From: an uncultured Erysipelotrichaceae bacterium
GTDB lineage: Bacteria > Bacillota_I > Bacilli_A > RF39 > UBA660
Direction of reading: 5' to 3'
DNA: 6,891 nt
NCBI GenBank assembly: GCA_902797105.1
Contig: CADBRL010000010.1
Coordinates: 1-6,891, forward strand
Below the pieces are notes generated by a model. It had not been told where the DNA came from. It saw only the letters and a list, made by a program, of their open reading frames with translations, and made no database searches. Numbering within the stretch: position 1 is the first letter of the stretch; each line of letters opens with the position of its first letter. Positions 1 to 5,984 of the stretch are shown here, one piece after another. The translations under genes were made by a program, and so were the position numbers.

Positions 1-2
1 CA

Positions 3-551
3 AGCGGAGGATCAATTGGACAAGGTTCAGTAAGTAAACCAAGTTACACAGATAATGCTGGTGGATCAGGAAATGTAACAGTTTATACTTGTGTAACTAC
101 AGGTAAAGTACCTACTAATACTGATAGTTGTTTTTCATCAAGTCAAACAACATATAGTTATTCATGCGGAACAACATTTAGATTATACAGTTATGCTGTA
201 GATGCTGCTGGAAATAAATCAGCTGTATACGATCACGCAACAAATAATGGTGCTGCATATTACAAGTCATGTTATTCTGGTGGAGGTAGTTCATATGGTG
301 GAGGTGGTTCATCAGGTGGAGGATCTCACTCATCAAGCTGTAACACTTCTTGTCAAATGAAGAAAAATTCTGAAGCATGGCACAATACAACAAATCAAGC
401 AGAAAGAGATAGATTACATAGAGAAAATCAAAGGCTAGCAGAAAAGAATAATTCTTGTGGTAGTGGATGCTCATTTGACTCAGGATCAGGAAATTGGAAA
501 AACTCAAGCGGAAAAAATCTTTATGAAGTTTCTGGTGGCAAGAAAAAATAA
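3..551 (+). CDS. C-terminal part of a secreted/surface protein with Ig-like segment and Gly/Ser linker (5' truncated)
   Basis: The frame is open from the window edge to the TAA at 549-551, so only the last 182 residues of a larger protein are visible. Visible residues 1-80 look like the end of an Ig- or fibronectin-III-like extracellular domain: a strand pattern ending in RLYSYAVDAAGNKS (residues 60-73), the usual 'x-A-x-D-x-A-G-N' turn of bacterial surface repeats. A Gly/Ser-rich linker follows (about 92-108), then a polar helix at 119-145 with NSEAWH and LHRENQRLA, and a tail with FDSGSGNW ending in KKK. From memory, similar 'MKxNSxAWH...LHxxN...YDxxTGxW' modules occur at the ends of Bacillota lysin and surface proteins; I cannot name the family. 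Eight cysteines in this part fit an exported, disulfide-bonded protein. There is no LPXTG motif or C-terminal membrane helix. The ATG at 357 is internal to this frame, not a separate gene. It is probably co-transcribed with the next gene. Confidence 0.85.
   Translation, partial: SGGSIGQGSVSKPSYTDNAGGSGNVTVYTCVTTGKVPTNTDSCFSSSQTTYSYSCGTTFRLYSYAVDAAGNKSAVYDHATNNGAAYYKSCYSGGGSSYGGGGSSGGGSHSSSCNTSCQMKKNSEAWHNTTNQAERDRLHRENQRLAEKNNSCGSGCSFDSGSGNWKNSSGKNLYEVSGGKKK
276..326 (+). repeat. Gly/Ser low-complexity linker coding stretch
   Basis: Repeated GGT/GGA/TCA codons encode a run of glycine and serine broken by one tyrosine (visible residues 92-108). It separates the Ig-like part from the Cys-containing C-terminal module, so it most likely acts as a flexible spacer in the surface protein. 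Confidence 0.7.
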
Positions 552-571
552 TGACAAAACATAAAAATAGT

Positions 572-578
572 AAAGGAG
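572..578 (+). promoter_or_regulatory. Ribosome binding site that fixes the start of the next gene
   Basis: AAAGGAG lies five bases before the ATG at 584. The earlier in-frame ATG at 551, which overlaps the stop codon of the preceding gene by one base, has only A-rich sequence in front of it and would add 11 charged residues before the membrane helix. The start at 584 is therefore preferred. Confidence 0.8.
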
Positions 579-583
579 ATAGT

Positions 584-1111
584 ATGAAGAAAAAAACAAT
601 TATCATAGCAAGCATAGTAATAGTTTTAATCATAGCGCTTAGCAGTTTATTAATCTATAAAAATAAAGTTAACAAAGATTATGATAAATTAACTGAAACT
701 ATTGGAATTAAAAAAATTGAAAAAATTGATTACAAATTACCAAAATTTTCAATTCTAGTATCAGGTATCTATGATAACACTATAACAGATGTTGATTGCA
801 AAGATTTAGATGTTTATAGCTTTCAAGCCATAATGGATGACGGAATATATAAACAAGCTCATAAATATATAGGTATCAAAGTTAATGATGTCTTAAAAAT
901 GGCTTACATGGATAGTTTCAATAAATTAACTTTTATGTCTAGTGGATTTCTACAAGTAGCATATTCAAAAGAAGAAATAACTGATAATGTATATCTTGTA
1001 TTTTCTGTAGATGGACATGAATATGAAGGACCAGAACCAATGGCATTATTAAATCCAGATGTAAATGCTAGATATAGTGTAACAGGAATAGTAAAATTCT
1101 TATTTGACTAA
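584..1111 (+). CDS. Membrane-anchored protein with molybdopterin-oxidoreductase-like (SUOX-fold-like) outer domain
   Basis: The 175-residue protein has a short basic start (MKKK) and one hydrophobic helix at about 5-25, followed by a polar domain, so it is probably anchored with its C-terminus outside. The outer domain at about 75-175 carries a pattern I associate with small proteins of the oxidoreductase molybdopterin-binding family (Pfam PF00174): YIGIKVNDVLK at 95-105 (compare 'YxGVxLxDLL'), LTFMSSG at 115-121 (compare 'VTFxSxDGY'), VYLVFSVDG at 136-144 (compare 'LLAYxxDG') and NARYSVTGIVKFLF at 161-174 (compare 'ARWVKxLxxIEV'). The only cysteine is C72, before this region, so a cofactor-ligating cysteine is not evident; a non-enzymatic, fold-only role is possible. 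It follows the surface-protein gene by 32 bases and is closed by a terminator, suggesting a joint envelope role. The gene is real with high certainty; the family is a memory-based match and moderate. Confidence 0.85.
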   Translation: MKKKTIIIASIVIVLIIALSSLLIYKNKVNKDYDKLTETIGIKKIEKIDYKLPKFSILVSGIYDNTITDVDCKDLDVYSFQAIMDDGIYKQAHKYIGIKVNDVLKMAYMDSFNKLTFMSSGFLQVAYSKEEITDNVYLVFSVDGHEYEGPEPMALLNPDVNARYSVTGIVKFLFD

Positions 1112-1119
1112 TTAAATAT

Positions 1120-1146
1120 AAAGAGTCACCATTAGGTGATTCTTTT
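1120..1146 (+). terminator. Intrinsic terminator after the envelope operon
   Basis: An 11-pair stem (AAAGAGTCACC at 1120-1130 with GGTGATTCTTT at 1135-1145, including one G-T pair) with an ATTA loop ends in a short T-rich run. It starts nine bases after the stop codon at 1111 and precedes the promoter of the SNF2 gene, so it separates two transcription units. Confidence 0.85.
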
Positions 1147-1187
1147 AGTTTGGAAATAAAAAATTTGCACAAAATAATATAAAACAA

Positions 1188-1216
1188 TTGTACATAAAAA
1201 TTTTATATGTTATTAT
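1188..1216 (+). promoter_or_regulatory. Vegetative (sigma-A type) promoter of the SNF2 gene
   Basis: TTGTAC at 1188-1193 and TATTAT at 1211-1216 are separated by exactly 17 bases. Transcription would begin near 1223, leaving a leader of only about 14 bases that just contains the ribosome binding site AGAGGT (1225-1230), six bases before the ATG at 1237. Confidence 0.65.
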
Positions 1217-1236
1217 AAAGAAATAGAGGTAAATTT

Positions 1237-4200
1237 ATGCAATCAGAAGTAGTGGAAAAACTCATTAATAAAACAAATATAACGTCATTTGTTCACACCA
1301 ATGATATTATTGATGGCAAAAAATATGATGTTAATAAAATAACATCTTTAAATAAAAAAGAAACCTTAGGTATTACTGGTAAAGTTAATTATTTCTGGTA
1401 TGAGGTAGACGATGAAGAAAAACCAACATTTTATGATGTAGCACTTGTTATAGAAAATGGTAAAAAAATATTAAGAACAGCATGCGATTGTAGAGAATAT
1501 CGAAGCACCAGAAGTTGTAAACATATCGCCGCCGTATTAATAAATAATTCTGATGAGTTATTTAATAATCTTATATTAGATATTACCAAAGTATCAAATA
1601 ATATACTTGATAAATTTGTAAATAAAGAAAATGTTATAAAAAAAGAATTAAATGTTAAACTATTTTTAACAATAACCAAAAGAGAAAAAAACTATTATTA
1701 CTATTATGATCAAACAATATGTAGTATTAAAATTATGCTTGGATGTGATAAATTATATACTTTAGGAAACCATGCTTCAGCATTTAAAACTGTTTACGAA
1801 ACTGGTGAAGGAGAAGTATATTTTGGTAAAAATTTGACATATGAACCTAGCAAATACTATTTAAATAAAGAAGCAAAAGCTATAATGAATGCTTATTTTA
1901 AAACATTTAATGATGTACGATCTATTTATTTTTCCACTAGACAGCTAAAACAACTTTTAAATGAATTAAAAGATGTTAAATTTGTAGTTAATGATTATGA
2001 AGTAGATGGCATAAACGAATATTTTCCTGCTGATACAAACTTAATAAAAAAAGATAATAATTATGAACTTGATTTTGACTTAGAAAATATAAAACCATTA
2101 ATTGATGATGATTATGAATATGTTTTTTACAAAGGTAAATTATATCATTTAGATAAAAAAGAACAAGAATTAATTGAAACTTTAAATGAAAGTGAAATAA
2201 ATAAATTAGTTATTTCCAAAGATAATATAGACACATTTAACAAGGGCTTACTAAATGTAATACGTAAAAACTTAAAGATAGATGCTTCAGTAGATGATAT
2301 AACACTACCAAGTGTAATTAAAACAAAATTATATTTTGATATTAGAAATGATTTAGTTTTGGCATATATAGTATTTGATTATGACAATAAAGAAATAGAT
2401 TATTTCAATAAATCAAGTGAAGTTCTTCGTGATACAAATTATGAAACTGAAGTTTTAAATGATATTGCAAAACATGGATTTTATATAGATAAAAATGAAT
2501 TAATATTAAAAGATATTGAATTAGAAATAGAATTTTTAGAAAATGGTCTTGAAGAACTAGCAACTAAATATGAAATATTTACAACTGAAAAATTTAAGAA
2601 TATTAAAATTAAGAAAAAAACATCCATTTCCTCAATGTTTGGAATTGGACAAGATAATATTCTAAGTTATAACTTTAATCTTGGTGATATAAAAAGTGAA
2701 GAATTAGTAAGTATTTTTGATAGCATGAAAAACAAGAAAAAGTATTATAGACTTAAGAATGGTGATATTTTAAATTTAGAAGATGAAGCTTTACAAGAAT
2801 TAAACAACTTAGCTGAAGATTTAGAACTTACTGATGAAGAAATTATAAATGGAAAAGGTAGTATTTTAAAATATCGAGCTATATATTTAGATAGTTTAAA
2901 GAAAACAAAATATAGAATTATTTCCACAGATAATTTATTTGATAATTTTATTAAAAACTTTTATGAATATAAAGATAGCAAGTTAACCCTTGATGATACA
3001 AGTATTCTTCGTGATTATCAATTAACTGGGGTAAAATGGTTATACAATTTAGCCAAAACTGGTTTCGGAGGTATTTTAGCAGATGAAATGGGACTAGGTA
3101 AAACTATTCAAGTTATTTATTATCTAAAACAAATGCTAAAAGATAATCCTTCATCTAAATTTTTAATTGTGGTACCAACATCACTTGCATACAACTGGGA
3201 ACACGAATTTGATAGTTTTGCAAATGAAATAAAAAAAGTTATTTGTTTAGGTTCTAAAGACAAAAGAAAAGATATACTAAACAATATAAATAAATATAAC
3301 GTTATAATTACAACTTATGGATTACTTCGTGAAGATGAAGCACTTTATGAAAATTTAAATTTCAACACCATGATAATTGATGAAGCTCAAAATATTAAAA
3401 ATAATCATGCTAGCATCACTAAAGTAGTTAAAAAAATAAAAGCAGAAACTAAATTTGCTTTAACAGGAACTCCCCTTGAGAATTCAATTCTTGAATTATG
3501 GAGCATATTTGATTTCATTATGCCTGGATATTTAGCAAATTTAACTAAATTTCAAAGTAAATATAAAATAAAAGATTTTGATGAAGAAAGTGAAAATTTA
3601 ATAAAAGGTTTAAGCAAACAAATAAATCCTTTTATTTTAAGAAGAAAGAAAACTGATGTAATTAAAGAACTTCCTGAAAAATTAATTAATAACATATATA
3701 TTGATTTAAAAGATGAACAAAAGAAACTATATGTAGCAGAACTTAACAGAGTAAAAGAAGAAATGGAAAAAATAATTAAAGAAGAAGGCATGAATAAAGC
3801 AAGATTTTTAATTCTTCAACTTTTAACTAAATTAAGACAAATATGTATTGAACCAAGTATAGTTTATGAAAATTACCAAGATGGTTCCAATAAAATAGAA
3901 GAGCTAGAAAATATTGTAAACGAATATACAAAAAATAATCATAAAGTATTAATATTTTCATCATTTAAAACGGCTTTAAATATAGTTAAAGAACATTTAA
4001 ATAAATTAAAAATTAAAACTTATATGATAGATGGTTCAGTTCCATCAAAAATGAGAATGGAAATGGTAGAGAACTTTAATAATAATGATGATATAAAGGT
4101 ATTTTTAATAATGTTAAAATCTGGAGGAACCGGTTTAAATTTAGCATCCGCAGATGTTGTAATTCATTTGGACTTATGGTGGAACCCTCAAGCTGAAAAT

Positions 4201-4422
4201 CAAGCAACTGATAGAGCTCATCGAATAGGTCAAACTCACACTGTTGAAGTAATTCATCTTATAACCAAAGGAACAATTGAAGAAAAAATATTAGAACTTC
4301 AAAATAAGAAAAAGCTTTTAAGTGACAAACTAATTGATGGAGAAACAAGAGATAAAAATATTATATCAGAACTAACAAAAGAAGATATTGAAAAATTATT
4401 ATCTTATGAAAATAGAGATTAA
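1237..4422 (+). CDS. SNF2-family DEAD/DEAH-type ATPase with N-terminal SWIM zinc finger
   Basis: The protein has 1061 residues. It is a superfamily 2 ATPase of the Swi2/Snf2 group, which move along double-stranded DNA and remodel protein-DNA complexes in the cytoplasm using ATP. A SWIM zinc finger (C83-x-C85-x8-C94-x-H96) lies near the N-terminus. Residues about 110-570 form a long region consistent with the bacterial SNF2-associated domain. The ATPase core has all its motifs: RDYQLTGVKWL (592-602), Walker A DEMGLGKT (616-623), Walker B DEAQ (715-718), TGTP (743-746), ILRRKKTDV before the second lobe, SGGTGLN (962-968) and DRAHRIGQ (992-999). Length and order are normal for the Bacillota SWIM-SNF2 type, so the enzyme appears intact. 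The start at 1237 has AGAGGT six bases upstream. It sits alone between its own promoter and a terminator, with no methylase, nuclease or other defence partner next to it, so a housekeeping role in DNA transactions is more likely than a phage-defence role. The exact substrate is unknown. Confidence 0.97.
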   Translation: MQSEVVEKLINKTNITSFVHTNDIIDGKKYDVNKITSLNKKETLGITGKVNYFWYEVDDEEKPTFYDVALVIENGKKILRTACDCREYRSTRSCKHIAAVLINNSDELFNNLILDITKVSNNILDKFVNKENVIKKELNVKLFLTITKREKNYYYYYDQTICSIKIMLGCDKLYTLGNHASAFKTVYETGEGEVYFGKNLTYEPSKYYLNKEAKAIMNAYFKTFNDVRSIYFSTRQLKQLLNELKDVKFVVNDYEVDGINEYFPADTNLIKKDNNYELDFDLENIKPLIDDDYEYVFYKGKLYHLDKKEQELIETLNESEINKLVISKDNIDTFNKGLLNVIRKNLKIDASVDDITLPSVIKTKLYFDIRNDLVLAYIVFDYDNKEIDYFNKSSEVLRDTNYETEVLNDIAKHGFYIDKNELILKDIELEIEFLENGLEELATKYEIFTTEKFKNIKIKKKTSISSMFGIGQDNILSYNFNLGDIKSEELVSIFDSMKNKKKYYRLKNGDILNLEDEALQELNNLAEDLELTDEEIINGKGSILKYRAIYLDSLKKTKYRIISTDNLFDNFIKNFYEYKDSKLTLDDTSILRDYQLTGVKWLYNLAKTGFGGILADEMGLGKTIQVIYYLKQMLKDNPSSKFLIVVPTSLAYNWEHEFDSFANEIKKVICLGSKDKRKDILNNINKYNVIITTYGLLREDEALYENLNFNTMIIDEAQNIKNNHASITKVVKKIKAETKFALTGTPLENSILELWSIFDFIMPGYLANLTKFQSKYKIKDFDEESENLIKGLSKQINPFILRRKKTDVIKELPEKLINNIYIDLKDEQKKLYVAELNRVKEEMEKIIKEEGMNKARFLILQLLTKLRQICIEPSIVYENYQDGSNKIEELENIVNEYTKNNHKVLIFSSFKTALNIVKEHLNKLKIKTYMIDGSVPSKMRMEMVENFNNNDDIKVFLIMLKSGGTGLNLASADVVIHLDLWWNPQAENQATDRAHRIGQTHTVEVIHLITKGTIEEKILELQNKKKLLSDKLIDGETRDKNIISELTKEDIEKLLSYENRD

Positions 4423-4469
4423 AAAAAGAAATGTTAATTTAGTTCTCTAACTAAATGCATTTCTTTTTC
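4421..4469. terminator. Bidirectional terminator between convergent genes
   Basis: A two-tier hairpin: an outer 11-pair stem (AAAAAGAAATG at 4423-4433 with CATTTCTTTTT at 4458-4468) and an inner perfect 8-pair stem (ATTTAGTT at 4437-4444 with AACTAAAT at 4449-4456) around a CTCT loop, with a small internal loop (TTA opposite G). Transcripts from either side end in a U-rich run, so it can stop both the SNF2 gene and the hydrolase gene. The stop codon and last ten or so codons of the hydrolase lie within it. Confidence 0.85.
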
Positions 4470-5879
4470 ATTTGTAACTAATTGTTCAAGTAATTGATAT
4501 TGTAAGGCTAAATCAAGTGCTAAAGTAACAAGAGCTTCTTTAGACTTTGCATAATCACTACATATTATTTTTTCACTTCCATCAGGCATTAAAAAAGTTT
4601 TCTTATTATGTTCATCAATTTTAATGTTACTTATTTGTGACTTATCCACATGATAAATTCTATTATGAAGTCTCGGAGAAGCCACAAATAAAGTAATTTT
4701 ATTTAATGGGTCAATAACAAGTTCTGTTCCTGCAAATCCTGGTGACATAAAAGCTCTTCCAGAAAGGGGAGGATAAACAGACAAATATTTAGGATCCGGT
4801 TGTTTTAAATAAACCAAAGAACCAAAAAATTTAGTATATCTATCTTCATCAACAAAACCAGTTTCAGTATCACTAATAGAAAATAAACTATCATTTTTTA
4901 TTAAATTTCCATTTATTAATTTATTAGCAAATTTTATCATATCATTTTTACTAGAAAAAAATCCAGCATGACCAGGTGCAATACCATCTATATGACCCAT
5001 TGCCTTAGCTTTAGGATCGTGGACAGTTCCAGGAATGTTATCATATCTCGTTATAACTTTACTATCTTTATTAATAATTGCTGAATAATTTTCATTTGCA
5101 ACTTTATCTAAATCATAAGAAGGAACATTTAAATAAGTATTATTCATATTACATCTTCTAAAAATTAAAGTTTCTAATAATTTATCAAATTTCATATCAG
5201 TAACTATTTCGGCCACAACTCTTAAAATCATTGCTCCAATATCAGTATAAGCATTTTGCAATTGAACATCTCTAGGATAAGCATGATATAATATTTCTAA
5301 TGCTTCCTCTTTATTCTTAGCACTATCAATTCTTTCTAAAGTTACAACATTAACTCTAAATTTTAATAAATCATAAATAGTAGTATTTCCTAAATTAACA
5401 AATTCAGGAACATATTTTTGTACAGGTTCAAAAACATCAATAAGTCTATCTTCTTCAAGCATAAGCATCACAACCGCAGTAAAAATTTTAGATGTTGAAG
5501 CCAAATCAAATATAGTATCTTCTTCAATAGGTAATTCTTCTTTTACTAACTTACCATTTTGTAAGATAACTTCCTGACGATTACCACATAAAATAGTATC
5601 TCTATTTTTAAATGTCCCAAAATCTAAAATAATTCCTGGTGTAATCTTCGTTTGCTTAACAAAATTATCAATTATTTCCTTAAGTCCACTTTGCAAAAAA
5701 AGTTTTAGTCTTAAAGTAGTCAAACTTGCATGGGGATTTTCTTTAATGACTCTCATAACAGGATTAAGTAAATTTTCATAATCTTTTTTAGTATAAATAT
5801 CTTGCAAACAAGGTATAGTGGTATTATTTTGATTTTTCATTAAATTATCAATATATTTTCTGTAAATAGCATATTTCAT
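4434..5879 (-). CDS. Serine hydrolase of the beta-lactamase / penicillin-binding fold (class C type), no signal peptide
   Basis: The 481-residue protein belongs to the class C beta-lactamase-like serine hydrolases (Pfam PF00144), a family of carboxypeptidases, esterases and beta-lactamases. The nucleophile motif SxxK is clear: S128-T-S-K131 in DLASTSKIFTAV, followed by MLMLEEDRL. The second motif is Y211-T-D213, a YxD variant of YxN. GTVHDPKAKAMG (284-295) and GHAGFFSSKNDMIKFA (303-318) match the typical 'GxVHDxNAxxLGG...GHAGLFSTxxDLxxFA' signature. The third motif region reads SPGFAGTELVIDP (379-391) where relatives usually have HTG-F-TGTS, so the H/K of the third motif seems replaced by S379. 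About 85 N-terminal residues precede the domain. There is no signal peptide or membrane helix, so it is probably cytoplasmic or exported by another route. The start has a strong AAGGGGG site (5888-5894) eight bases upstream. It is a monocistronic gene, convergent with the SNF2 gene and divergent from an HTH regulator. Its substrate cannot be told from sequence. Confidence 0.93.
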   Translation of the reverse strand: MKYAIYRKYIDNLMKNQNNTTIPCLQDIYTKKDYENLLNPVMRVIKENPHASLTTLRLKLFLQSGLKEIIDNFVKQTKITPGIILDFGTFKNRDTILCGNRQEVILQNGKLVKEELPIEEDTIFDLASTSKIFTAVVMLMLEEDRLIDVFEPVQKYVPEFVNLGNTTIYDLLKFRVNVVTLERIDSAKNKEEALEILYHAYPRDVQLQNAYTDIGAMILRVVAEIVTDMKFDKLLETLIFRRCNMNNTYLNVPSYDLDKVANENYSAIINKDSKVITRYDNIPGTVHDPKAKAMGHIDGIAPGHAGFFSSKNDMIKFANKLINGNLIKNDSLFSISDTETGFVDEDRYTKFFGSLVYLKQPDPKYLSVYPPLSGRAFMSPGFAGTELVIDPLNKITLFVASPRLHNRIYHVDKSQISNIKIDEHNKKTFLMPDGSEKIICSDYAKSKEALVTLALDLALQYQLLEQLVTNEKEMHLVRELN

Positions 5880-5905
5880 ATCTATTTCCCCCTTAAGATA
5901 AACAT

Positions 5906-5934
5906 ATTATAATAAATGTAAAAAAATTTGTCAA
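5906..5934 (-). promoter_or_regulatory. Perfect-consensus sigma-A promoter of the serine hydrolase gene
   Basis: Read on the minus strand, TTGACA (5934-5929) and TATAAT (5911-5906) are both exact consensus and are spaced by exactly 17 bases. Transcription should begin near 5899, giving a leader of about 20 bases that holds the AAGGGGG ribosome binding site. Such a strong promoter would need a repressor if the gene is not expressed all the time. Confidence 0.9.
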
Positions 5935-5960
5935 TTTATAGTGCATAATTTTCCAATATG

Positions 5961-5969
5961 TGGTAAAAT
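5961..5969 (+). promoter_or_regulatory. Candidate extended -10 promoter of the HTH regulator gene
   Basis: TGGTAAAAT fits an extended -10 element (TGnTANNNT). The -35 position, around 5941-5946 (GTGCAT), is poor. Transcription would begin near 5976, only about nine bases before the ATG at 5985, so the message would be nearly leaderless. The call rests on one short motif in AT-rich DNA. Confidence 0.4.
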
Positions 5970-5984
5970 GAAAATGGTGAAAAT

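Noticed and set aside
357..551. ATG at 357 as the start of a separate 64-residue gene
   Set aside because: It is in frame with the coding sequence that enters from the window edge, has no ribosome site before it, and the upstream Gly/Ser linker and Ig-like part read straight into it.
551..583. In-frame upstream ATG at 551 for the membrane-anchored protein
   Set aside because: It lacks a ribosome site, while AAAGGAG sits at good spacing before the ATG at 584, whose product begins directly with a basic residue/hydrophobic helix pattern.
178..633. Minus-strand open frame of 151 codons opposite the surface protein and the start of the next gene
   Set aside because: It lies antisense to two well-supported genes, has a low-complexity Phe/Leu/His-rich translation, and has no convincing ribosome site.
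1431..1679. Minus-strand open frame inside the SNF2 gene (also 2745-2927 and 3552-3791)
   Set aside because: These are antisense shadows of an intact, motif-complete ATPase gene, and their translations are hydrophobic low-complexity sequences typical of reversed AT-rich codons.
1237..4422. SNF2 ATPase as part of a phage-defence island
   Set aside because: SNF2-type ATPases occur in defence systems such as DISARM, but no methylase, nuclease, phospholipase-D or other partner lies beside it here; it has its own promoter and terminator and the SWIM-SNF2 layout of ordinary chromosomal copies.
5944..5960. CATA-N9-TATG inverted repeat upstream of the regulator as an operator
   Set aside because: Only four paired bases per arm, all common in AT-rich DNA; too weak to call as a site.
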